A stretch of 64,000 nucleotides of DNA, taken from positions 1 to 64,000 of the forward strand of contig CP171222.1 of assembly GCA_050908895.1 (NCBI GenBank), written 5' to 3'. Position numbers and translations under genes: made by a program. This document shows, piece after piece, positions 15,924 to 23,844 of this stretch (positions are counted from its first letter, which is position 1; each line of letters starts with the position of its first letter). Below the pieces are notes generated by a model, which searched no databases, was not told the DNA's origin, and saw only the letters and a program-made list of their open reading frames with translations. Source of the DNA: S5-A14a sp050908895 (GTDB lineage: Bacteria > Bacillota > Clostridia > Peptostreptococcales > Anaerovoracaceae).

Positions 15924-16811
15924 CTATTTTTCATTATTTGTATCGTCTTTTTTATCTTGTTTTTTATTTAGAGGCTCTTTGACCACATCTTCAATCAGCC
16001 TTGATAGGTCAACTGCATTTTTTGAGGTAATGACCGGTTTCCCGGTTTTTTGTTCTATTTCCTTTCTCGCATTTCCTGCAACACTTCCTCCCTCTTTAGC
16101 AACTTTCCTGTTTTCTTCCAAGCCATTAGGATTCGTCGTTTTAGTCAGCTCTGTTGTTGTGGCTTCTGCCAGCATATTAAGAACTATTTCAAGAGTGGTC
16201 ATATTATCCCTTAGATTTTCCTTTTTCAAACTCTTCAGATTTTTATAACCTCTTGTTGTCATTCCGGACCATGCTTTGGTGATTTCATCAGTAAGAATTG
16301 CGTATTCTTTGCCTTTTTGTATCCCATGGTCATCCCAAGCATCAGTCAGTTCTTTTCTTACCTGAATGGCTTGAAGTCTTTGATTTATCCACTCACGTGT
16401 ATATCCCTTCTTTAGATAAGTTTCTAAGGCTCTGTCAATCGTAAGTTCAGGATCGATAATTTCATCAATTCGTTCTTTTCCAACCTCAGCAAGCCATAAC
16501 TTAAAAGGTTCTGCTTTAGGGGATGGGATGGACTGGATAATACGGAATATTCCTTGCATATCTGCTACATCAGTTAAACGCATTTTTCCATCTGTTGCTT
16601 TCATTTTCAACTGCTTACAAATTGTAAGCAGTTCATTTCCTTCTTCTTTTAATCTCTTTTTTAGTACAGCCCAATAGGTACTGGCACCTCTTGCGTTTTC
16701 TTGTTCTGTCAAAACTCCAACTACATCGACTACTGAAAAATACCACTCTTCTTTTTCTTCGTCCCAAATGGAGCGTATCTCTTTATTTTCATATAACTTT
16801 ATTTCGTCCAT
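15924..16811 (-). CDS. BRO-N domain (DinD/antirepressor-like) protein
   Basis: The protein is 295 residues. Residues 1-115 form a BRO-N DNA-binding domain (E-I-R-S-I-W-D-E-E-K-E-E-W-Y-F-S-V-V-D-V-V-G-V-L-T) of the kind found in phage antirepressors and DinD. The C-terminal half (A-Y-A-I-L-T-D-E-I-T-K-A-W-S-G-M-like region and a basic tail) is shared with conjugative-element proteins. It lies between parB and repA, suggesting a regulator of the maintenance genes. Its exact target is unknown. Confidence 0.8.
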   Translation of the reverse strand: MDEIKLYENKEIRSIWDEEKEEWYFSVVDVVGVLTEQENARGASTYWAVLKKRLKEEGNELLTICKQLKMKATDGKMRLTDVADMQGIFRIIQSIPSPKAEPFKLWLAEVGKERIDEIIDPELTIDRALETYLKKGYTREWINQRLQAIQVRKELTDAWDDHGIQKGKEYAILTDEITKAWSGMTTRGYKNLKSLKKENLRDNMTTLEIVLNMLAEATTTELTKTTNPNGLEENRKVAKEGGSVAGNARKEIEQKTGKPVITSKNAVDLSRLIEDVVKEPLNKKQDKKDDTNNEK

Positions 16812-16906
16812 TCTGACACCTGCCTCTTTTATATCTTATCCTGTTAAACAGGTCTTTTCCTTTTTTAGTACCTTATATTATACCTTAAATTTATAATTTT
16901 GTCTTT

Positions 16907-17872
16907 TCACTGACCAATATATTCCTTAAAGTAAATTTCCAATGCTTTTTCTATAATTTCTTCTACATCTTCTTTCCTTTCATCATGAAAAAACTTTTTA
17001 TAGACACTCTGAGATAGTTTGATATTCTGATACTTTTTTACCTTCGTTTTTTTCAAGTTCAGCAAGTATGTTATAACCATCTCTTGATTCAGATCTTCTT
17101 GTCTGTTCATCAGATGGAGTGCTTTGGCATCGCTTGGTTTTAAACTTAGTTCCAATTCTTCGCACTTCTGATACAGATATTCCTGTATTTCTTTGGAAAG
17201 ATAGGATAAATCTACTGCCATCGTCAAACCTATTTTATCTTCATCCACATCTTTTTTCCAAGACTTAGATAATTCATTTAATCTTAGGTACCTTGCAATA
17301 GATGCCCCTGAAAGATTATATTCTTTTCCAAGTGTTTTTCTGCTGTCTATTTTATCTTCCTCTTTACTTTCCTTTTCTATAATTCCCTGATCTAAATTGT
17401 TTATCTCCTTTTGCAAATCATTTCTCTTGCCCTGACTTGCTATTTTTTCATATCTCATTTTAAGAACAAGGGCTTTTTCCGTCGGCAGTAAATCGGAGAA
17501 AGAACGCTGTATAAGGTTTGTTTCAATTACATAGGTATAGGCTTCTTTATCCGTTAGATTTTCTTTAACAATACAAGGAATACTTTTTATTTTTGTAATT
17601 CTTGCTGCATTTACTCTATTGTGTCCGGAAAGTATTTCATAGTTGTTATCTTTTTTCAAGACGATAATTGGATTAAGAACTCCGTTTTCCTTAATGCTCT
17701 CTACCATATCGTCTAATCTCTTACCTGTATATAAAGTAAACGGATGATTATGATAATTTTCAAGCAAATCAAGTTCTATATTCTGTATATTTCCTTGTTC
17801 CAAGGCATTTCCATCATCAAGCAAAAAATCTACGGCATCGGTGATTTCTCTCTTTAGAAGTTTTTTACTCAT
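16907..17872 (-). CDS. parB: ParB-family partition protein
   Basis: This protein of about 321 residues has the ParB N-terminal nuclease/CTPase-like domain (P-I-I-V-L-K-K-D-N-N-Y-E-I-L-S-G-H-N-R-V-N-A-A) and the box E-T-N-L-I-Q-R-S-F. A central HTH follows (L-G-K-E-Y-N-L-S-G-A-S-I-A-R-Y-L-R-L). Start 17872 is chosen since AAAGGAGA precedes it and it overlaps the parA end by eight bases; an in-frame start at 17905 lies within parA. With ParA it segregates the element. The parS site was not identified. Confidence 0.9.
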   Translation of the reverse strand: MSKKLLKREITDAVDFLLDDGNALEQGNIQNIELDLLENYHNHPFTLYTGKRLDDMVESIKENGVLNPIIVLKKDNNYEILSGHNRVNAARITKIKSIPCIVKENLTDKEAYTYVIETNLIQRSFSDLLPTEKALVLKMRYEKIASQGKRNDLQKEINNLDQGIIEKESKEEDKIDSRKTLGKEYNLSGASIARYLRLNELSKSWKKDVDEDKIGLTMAVDLSYLSKEIQEYLYQKCEELELSLKPSDAKALHLMNRQEDLNQEMVITYLLNLKKTKVKKYQNIKLSQSVYKKFFHDERKEDVEEIIEKALEIYFKEYIGQ

Positions 17873-18641
17873 AGCAGATCTCCTTTGCCAGATTGTCATA
17901 GGCAATGTCTACACTACTGCCTTTTGCATATTTTTTTATGCTTTGCCCGCTATAGATGGCTTCCCCAACTTTAACTGTTTTCGGAATTTTGGTTTGAAAG
18001 ACCTTGATTTTCTTTTGGTACATTTCTTCTACTTGCTCCATCAGTGTTTTGGACAGATTGGTTCTATTCTCACACATGGTTAGTAAAATCCCTTGCACTT
18101 TCAGTTTCGGATTCACTCTCTTTTTTATTTTTTGAACAGTTTTTAAAAGTTCATTGATTCCAACAACTGCGAACAGCTGTGTATCCGCTACTATAAGGAC
18201 ACTGTCTGAGGCACAAAGGGCATTTATAGTCAAAACACTAAGTGATGGTGATGTATCTATGAGAATATAGTCATAATTCTCTTTTACCCTCCTAATAATT
18301 TCCGATAATATACGTTCACTTCCTGTTTCTGCTCTCATTTGTGTTTCAACGGCGGATAAGAAAATGCTTGAGGGGATAATATCTATCTCATCATAAGATT
18401 TGGTATAGCCCTCTACCAAATAGCTTTCTTCTTCCTCCAGTTTTACCATTAACAAATGCCCTATGGTTTTTATATTTTCTGTATTTCCCATATCAAAACA
18501 TCTTGTAAGATTAGCTTGTGGATCAAGGTCAATGACTAATACTTTTTTCCCCAGTTCTTTTAGTGAATAGGCAAGGTTTAGAGTTGTAGTTGTTTTTCCA
18601 ACTCCGCCTTTTCGATTGGCTATGGTTATCACTTCTGCCAT
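17865..18641 (-). CDS. parA: ParA-family partition ATPase
   Basis: This 258-residue Walker-type ATPase has the deviant Walker A K-G-G-V-G-K-T-T at residues 11-18, L-V-I-D-L-D-P-Q-A-N and the Walker B Y-I-L-I-D-T-S-P-S-L. It lacks the long N-terminal DNA-binding extension, so it is the small (type Ib-like or Soj-like) form. It is the first gene of the leftward element operon, with a ribosome site GGAGGGAC before the ATG. It drives positioning of ParB-bound element DNA. Confidence 0.92.
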   Translation of the reverse strand: MAEVITIANRKGGVGKTTTTLNLAYSLKELGKKVLVIDLDPQANLTRCFDMGNTENIKTIGHLLMVKLEEEESYLVEGYTKSYDEIDIIPSSIFLSAVETQMRAETGSERILSEIIRRVKENYDYILIDTSPSLSVLTINALCASDSVLIVADTQLFAVVGINELLKTVQKIKKRVNPKLKVQGILLTMCENRTNLSKTLMEQVEEMYQKKIKVFQTKIPKTVKVGEAIYSGQSIKKYAKGSSVDIAYDNLAKEICYE

Positions 18642-18708
18642 AAAGTCCCTCCTTCTTCTCTATACAGAGATTTCATTTTATGCTATACTTTTATATAATT
18701 TTAGATAT

Positions 18709-18738
18709 AAAAAAAGATGATAGCCTCAATCCATCATC
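18709..18738 (-). terminator. Likely terminator after the truncated ABC gene
   Basis: On the minus strand GATGAT...ATCATC forms a short stem with an 11-base loop followed by a run of seven Ts. It ends leftward transcription of the ECF/ABC block before parA. Confidence 0.55.
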
Positions 18739-18786
18739 AAGTTTAAAAGTTTTGTGGAAGCCTTTAACCATTGATTTTACTTGGAT

Positions 18787-19950
18787 TTATTGTACTATCA
18801 TCATTATAGCATTGTCCCCTGAACCTGAAGTACCAATAATTGCAGTCATAGTTTTTTCTTTAATGGTTAAATTCACATCATCAACATCATTTTTTGTCCC
18901 ATCATAAGAAAATTGTAAATTTTCAAACGCTATGTCGTATGTCATTTTTTCTTTTAAATTAGAATTCTCACTTCTCTTAAGTTCCGGATAATCTAAGATT
19001 CCTTTTATTTCCTTAGCAACAGTTCCCATCTGTGCCAATTGGTCAACATAACTGGATGCTTTAACAATCGGTTTAAATATTCCAAGAGAAATCATCATAA
19101 ACAAAAATAAACTTTGCTCAGTAAGAAACCCATTATTAAAAAATATCAATCCCACAACAATTGTTGGAAATATAGATACAGGAGCTATGCTATAGGAAAG
19201 AGACGCATAAATCTGTGAGCTTTTCATCCAGTTTATGGCATACTCCGCATGGCGTATGACTGCATTTTTATATTTAGCATAGGAACTATCTTTCATATTG
19301 AAAGTTTTAATTACCTCAATCCCCTTGACATACTCTATAACCGCTTGATTCATATTCTTTTGTGCCTGTACTTGTCCCTCATATTTTTTCTTATATCCAA
19401 TCATCATAAGCATTCCGATTGATAGTCCAAATATAACCCAAAGAAATATAATGCCGGTAAGCTTAATATTAATTGCAAGCATCCAAACAATCATTGCAAT
19501 AGGTATCAATAAATTTGCAGTCATCTCAGGAAGTAGATGTGCTAATGTTTTTTCTATATCTTCCACCCTGTCTACCAATATAGTTTTTAATGTTCCACTA
19601 GGATTCATATCAAAATATCCCATCGGAAATCTAACAAATTTATCACAAATTGCATATCTTAAGTCCTTTAGCGTTAAGTATGCTGCTTTATGAGATATAA
19701 GTGTTGAAATGTTTGAAAATAGTATTCCTGATATTTTGCAGATTATAGTGAAAATCAAGACATATATCATGTTGTTTCCATGAAATCCTTTGAAGATATA
19801 TCCCGCTAAAATTCCAACAAAAGCATAGGATAACAGTTCGCATAGAACAGAAAGCATACTTAGCAGAACAGATAAAATATATCTTTTTTTGTATGGCTTT
19901 ATAAACGAATCCATTTCTTTAAAAAAGTTTGGTTCTTTCTCTTTTTTCAT
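18787..19950 (-). pseudogene. ABC exporter half-transporter lacking its ATPase domain
   Basis: Residues 1-330 form a normal six-helix ABC exporter membrane domain and linker (including Y-F-D-M-N-P-S-G and I-A-F-E-N-L-Q-F-S-Y-D-G). The protein then breaks exactly in Walker A: G-T-S-G-S-G is followed by D-N-A-I-M-M-I-V-Q and a stop instead of K-S-T. The family length is about 570-590, so roughly 200 residues are gone. The junction is near 18817. Upstream genes (MptD-type S protein, fused ECF, TetR) suggest it was one of a pair of half-transporters; the partner is missing too. Confidence 0.85.
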
Positions 19951-19959
19951 AACTTCACC

Positions 19960-20541
19960 CTATGCATTAGCTTCTTTTTCTAAAATATGTTTCCTTACGA
20001 CTTTACTTCCTATATAAGCTCCTGCGATTGCTGAAACTATAACTAAGGCAAGTAAAATCAGCGTTCCCCAAGAAGAAATCATTTTGCCTGCCGCTGTAAT
20101 ATTTGAAGCTAACTCCTTTTCTTTCATGGCTCTTATGGTTTTATTCAGGGCTATTGTATATGGATAAATTACACTTCCAATTGACGCCAAAGTTTGCTGA
20201 ATAACATAGCTGATTCCAATAAATTTTAAATTACCATAACCTTTTTTATATAGTAAAAACTCTGCTATCAATCCTGAAATTACAAACATCAAAATATATG
20301 GTGGGTAGAATGCTATCACTCCTTGAATAAGAGAATATATAAAAAATGCTCCTCTTTTTTTCACTTTCACTCCGATAACAAAGAAAACAATACCCTGTAA
20401 TAATGAGTAAAGCACCGGTGTTAAAAGTATGGTAATTGGTGTTGCATACATAAATGTCCCTAAAGAAAATATCAAAATGTTACATAATGATAATAATGTG
20501 ACTGTAATTATATCTTTCGCTTTGAATTTGATTTTGTTCAT
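19960..20541 (-). CDS. MptD-family ECF transporter substrate-binding (S) component
   Basis: This 193-residue protein has five or six hydrophobic helices, starting F-K-A-K-D-I-I-T-V-T-L-L-S-L and ending in a basic tail, as in the MptD-type S components of energy-coupling-factor importers. It would bind an unknown small substrate and pair with the fused ECF protein encoded immediately upstream (19 bases between). A homologous arrangement is repeated at 33931-36599. Confidence 0.8.
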   Translation of the reverse strand: MNKIKFKAKDIITVTLLSLCNILIFSLGTFMYATPITILLTPVLYSLLQGIVFFVIGVKVKKRGAFFIYSLIQGVIAFYPPYILMFVISGLIAEFLLYKKGYGNLKFIGISYVIQQTLASIGSVIYPYTIALNKTIRAMKEKELASNITAAGKMISSWGTLILLALVIVSAIAGAYIGSKVVRKHILEKEANA

Positions 20542-20559
20542 GATTAAGTCCTCCTATTT

Positions 20560-22725
20560 TTATAAAATATTTATCATCAAAATTACTATCATCCCCATCA
20601 TCAATATGTAATCGCATAAATGAAACCGTAAAGTAACATAAGATGATTTTTTATGATTTAAAGCAATTCCTCTTGTTTCTGCTGAAGCTGATAAAGTTTC
20701 GCCTATTCTTATCACTCGAAAAATGAGTGAAACAATCAGAGCTTCAATATACTCCAGCTTTTCTTTTATTATATTTTTATGCTTGCAGCTTCCTCTATTT
20801 CTAAGCACCTGTCTAAGCAATTTAAAATCATTCCTTAGCACCGGAAAAAACCTGAAAGAAACTGCAAAAATCAATAATAACTTCTCAGGTATTCTTATTT
20901 TTCTAAGTCCCGCAAGCATATTTGTTGCTCCTCTACCTCCTAGAATGATAGGAAATAGTAGAAATATTAAAATAAATCTAGGAAACAAATTTGCCGCAAA
21001 CATTGTAATTTCATTCGGATATATGATTTCAAGACCGTAAATGAGTCCTGTAATGACAGAAGTAATTCCAAAAGTCTTGTATCTTCTGTTTGCAAGAGAA
21101 AAAACGAGAGCTAATAAATTGCATTCAAAAATCAAACTTTTATTGTCAATTCCTACTGCTATCATACAAAGAAGCCAAAACAAAATATTTGTTCTCGAAT
21201 CTAAAAGATTTTCCTCTCTTTCTGGCGGAGATTGATGTTCTAACTCTTTTTCAAATATACTTTTAATGGTTTCAATATCTCTATTCTCTTTTACCTCACA
21301 AATTCTTTGTATCGCTCCATCATCAATTTCCAAGCATTTATCCGAAACTGCTGAAATAAACTCTAAGTCGTGACTAATAATTATCACGATTTTTTTCTTT
21401 TTCATATCATTTATCAATCCAACTACGGTATCTAAACTTCTTTTGTCCATTCCTGATGTGGGTTCATCTAAAATAACCACACTTTTATCCGAAAGATACG
21501 CCATCATTAAGGTTAATTTTTGCATTTGCCCACCTGAAAGAGAAAATGGATGTCTATCCCGATATTTCCACATATCAAATCGATTGAGTAGAGCTTCTAT
21601 CTCGTCATATTTGTTTCGATTTACACCATACTCTAGTTCAGATAATACAGAATTTGTAAAAAATTGAAATTCAGCTTCTTGCATAATAAAGAGGCTTTCC
21701 TGCAATAGCCTCCTCTGGCTCAATTCTTTTTCCTTTAGAAAAACTCTACCCTTTTTTGGTTTTAATAGTCCACATATACATTTCCCTAAGGTAGTTTTAC
21801 CTGAACCATTTTTTCCAATCAAGCAGGTAACTTCTCCCAAATAAGCTGTAAACGACAAATCATTTATAATATGTTGTTTTTTATATCCAAAGGATATATT
21901 TTTTACCTCTAATTTATAATTGACAACATTAGAACACTTCTTCTGAACCTCAATCTGCTTCAAATCCGTAACTCGTAAACACAAATTATTTAATTCATCC
22001 TTAGAAAATATCTTAAAATCGTCCTTATCATACTTTTCATAAAAGCTTCCATTTTTTATCAGCCAATATTCATCAGCCAACTCTTTCAAATAGTAAAGCC
22101 TATGCTCACTGATTATTAGAGTTTTTCCATCTTCTTTTAGAAGCAATAAGATATTTTTCAGTTTTTCTATGGCTAAATAATCTAAGTTTGCAGTTGGCTC
22201 ATCCAATAAAATAATATCCGTATCCATCGCCCAAGCTGCCATAATCGCTATGAGCTGACGTTCTCCGCTCGATAGCTTAAATACTTCTCTGTTTTTTAAA
22301 TACTCTAAACCAAATTTTGAAAAAGCATCTTGTGTTCTTTTTCTTATGGTTTCATGGCTGATTCCTTTGTTTTCAAGTCCAAAAGAAATTTCTGTCTCAC
22401 TTTCCATGGTAAAAAATTGGCTCCTTGGATCTTGAAAAACCGACGAAACCAACTCCCCAACCTCTCCAATATTTTTCTTTTCAATATTCTGACCATTAAC
22501 CAATATGCATCCCTTAAATACGCCTTCATAAAATTCAGGAATTAAATGATTTAAACATCTGAGTAATGTTGATTTACCACACCCACTTTCGCCACAAAGT
22601 ACTACACATTGACCTTTTGATATAGTTCCTTTTACATTATCTAATGTCTTTTCTTTTTTTCCTTCATAAGCAAAGTCTATTTTAAAATCCAAAATATCTT
22701 CACTTCTATCAGTTATACGACTCAT
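20560..22725 (-). CDS. Fused ECF energizing protein: two ATPases plus EcfT
   Basis: This 721-residue fusion has NBD1 (about 10-235) with G-E-S-G-C-G-K-S-T, L-S-S-G-E-R-Q and I-I-L-L-D-E-P-T-A-N-L-D; NBD2 (about 270-490) with G-K-N-G-S-G-K-T-T, L-S-G-G-Q-M-Q-K and V-V-I-L-D-E-P-T-S-G-M-D; then an EcfT/CbiQ membrane domain (about 510-721) containing L-R-N-R-G and A-E-T-R-G coupling motifs. In most bacteria these are three separate proteins. All ATPase motifs are intact. It starts 11 bases after the TetR stop, so regulator and transporter form one operon. Confidence 0.9.
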   Translation of the reverse strand: MSRITDRSEDILDFKIDFAYEGKKEKTLDNVKGTISKGQCVVLCGESGCGKSTLLRCLNHLIPEFYEGVFKGCILVNGQNIEKKNIGEVGELVSSVFQDPRSQFFTMESETEISFGLENKGISHETIRKRTQDAFSKFGLEYLKNREVFKLSSGERQLIAIMAAWAMDTDIILLDEPTANLDYLAIEKLKNILLLLKEDGKTLIISEHRLYYLKELADEYWLIKNGSFYEKYDKDDFKIFSKDELNNLCLRVTDLKQIEVQKKCSNVVNYKLEVKNISFGYKKQHIINDLSFTAYLGEVTCLIGKNGSGKTTLGKCICGLLKPKKGRVFLKEKELSQRRLLQESLFIMQEAEFQFFTNSVLSELEYGVNRNKYDEIEALLNRFDMWKYRDRHPFSLSGGQMQKLTLMMAYLSDKSVVILDEPTSGMDKRSLDTVVGLINDMKKKKIVIIISHDLEFISAVSDKCLEIDDGAIQRICEVKENRDIETIKSIFEKELEHQSPPEREENLLDSRTNILFWLLCMIAVGIDNKSLIFECNLLALVFSLANRRYKTFGITSVITGLIYGLEIIYPNEITMFAANLFPRFILIFLLFPIILGGRGATNMLAGLRKIRIPEKLLLIFAVSFRFFPVLRNDFKLLRQVLRNRGSCKHKNIIKEKLEYIEALIVSLIFRVIRIGETLSASAETRGIALNHKKSSYVTLRFHLCDYILMMGMIVILMINIL

Positions 22726-22736
22726 AAATTCAACCC

Positions 22737-23357
22737 TTATTTTATAAATTCATTAAAAATCTTTTTCCAACCTGCTCCAATAAATTCCCCCAGCATTTTT
22801 ACATATTCAATAGTTTCATCCTTGCTATATCCTTTTTTGATAATTAAGGCATAGATATTGAATTGTTGACTCATTAAAAGTTCCACTAAATCCAATTTCA
22901 TCTCACTTATATCTGAGTCAATGTTTTCCTTTATAAATGTCTTTGTTTGAAATATTTTATTTTTCATCATTTCATCAAACATAGCCTCAACGGAGCTTCC
23001 TTTGCTGCAACATAGCAAAAGTTTACATTCCTCATAATATTCAAACAGAAGGTCTATATACCTTACAGTTTCTTTCTCTATATTCTTCAAAAAATCTTCA
23101 AAATTTTTATCTGTGCGATAATTCATATATGATGCTCTATTATCTTTCACCTCTCTATTCAAAGCTTCTAAAAAATCTTCAATCAGACTATAAAAAAGTT
23201 CATCCTTTCCTTTGTATCTCGTATATATAGCCCCGGTTGTAACTCCTGCTTTTTTAGCAATATTACTTATTGCGGTAGCTTGAAATCCATTTTTCAAAAA
23301 TTCTATTTTAGCAGCTTCTATAATTGGTTTATCCAGTTCATGATTTTTATTAGCCAT
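22737..23357 (-). CDS. TetR-family repressor of the ECF/ABC block
   Basis: The protein is about 206 residues. The N-terminal HTH is A-T-A-I-S-N-I-A-K-K-A-G-V-T-T-G-A-I-Y-T followed by R-Y-K-G-K-D-E-L-F; the C-terminal ligand domain is unassigned. ATG 23357 is chosen because GAGGAGG is six bases upstream; ATG 23363 would be too close. It is first in the leftward operon with the ECF and ABC genes. A 15-bp-arm palindrome (23393-23436) overlaps its -10 box, indicating autorepression. Confidence 0.85.
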   Translation of the reverse strand: MANKNHELDKPIIEAAKIEFLKNGFQATAISNIAKKAGVTTGAIYTRYKGKDELFYSLIEDFLEALNREVKDNRASYMNYRTDKNFEDFLKNIEKETVRYIDLLFEYYEECKLLLCCSKGSSVEAMFDEMMKNKIFQTKTFIKENIDSDISEMKLDLVELLMSQQFNIYALIIKKGYSKDETIEYVKMLGEFIGAGWKKIFNEFIK

Positions 23358-23392
23358 GTTCATTCCTCCTCGTGTTAAAAATACCATGTTTT

Positions 23393-23459
23393 TATAATCA
23401 ATAATATCATAATCGATAATTATATTATTGATTATACAACAGTTAGTGTAATATAACAA
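23393..23459 (-). promoter_or_regulatory. Promoter and palindromic operator of the TetR/ECF operon
   Basis: The -35 TTGTTA (23454-23459) and -10 TATAAT (23431-23436) are 17 bases apart on the minus strand. The perfect inverted repeat TATAATCAATAATAT (23393-23407) / ATATTATTGATTATA (23422-23436) with a 14-bp spacer includes the -10 box. A TetR dimer bound here would block the polymerase. Confidence 0.8.
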
Positions 23460-23486
23460 GTCCTGAGTAAAGGTTTCGTATATTTT

Positions 23487-23558
23487 TCACGCTAACTTCA
23501 CTGGTATTCCCTCTCTTTTTAAAACCTTTAATTTTTCCTGTTTTTCTATTCTCTCATT
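23487..23558 (-). pseudogene. C-terminal end of a large serine recombinase (module copy A)
   Basis: The minus frame reads E-R-I-E-K-Q-E-K-L-K-V-L-K-R-E-G-I-P-V-K-L-A-stop. It matches the frame beyond the 37432-38121 recombinase remnant (E-R-A-K-K-Q-E-K-I-K-A-L-K-R-x-W-I-P-V). Only these 22 codons remain, fused to a sigma-like gene start at 23554-23625. The whole module between them has been deleted. Confidence 0.55.
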
Positions 23559-23625
23559 TGTAAACTTCTTCACTGACAGGTACAGCTTTCCCTTTGACAT
23601 AGATGTAATATTCTTTTTTATCCAT
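23554..23625 (-). pseudogene. 5' stub of sigma-like gene (module copy A)
   Basis: M-D-K-K-E-Y-Y-I-Y-V-K-G-K-A-V-P-V-S-E-E closely matches the start of the gene at 30885-31208 and then stops after 23 codons. It has an AGGAGG ribosome site and the conserved upstream hairpin at 23670-23710, so it is a genuine relic rather than chance. Confidence 0.75.
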
Positions 23626-23669
23626 TGTATAATCCTCCTTTTTCTGCTCTCTGATTTGTTTTTAAGAAT

Positions 23670-23710
23670 AAAAAAGGAGGACTTCTACACCTTGGCGTAA
23701 AAAGTCCTCC
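23670..23710 (-). terminator. Leader hairpin/attenuator of the sigma-like gene, copy A
   Basis: GGAGGACTT (23677-23685) pairs with AAGTCCTCC (23702-23710), with T6 following on the minus strand, about 45 bases before the sigma-like ATG. The loop includes a TACGCC-like segment conserved in copy B. Confidence 0.75.
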
Positions 23711-23844
23711 AGCAACAACAATTACAATGATTTTTGTTGTATCGTCTATATTCAGTTTTAGATTTTGATTACTTAAAAGGTTTTGTCATTCCTGTTTTTT
23801 TGAATCTCCAATTCTTCTATTTCTTTGTTTTGCTTTTTCTAACT

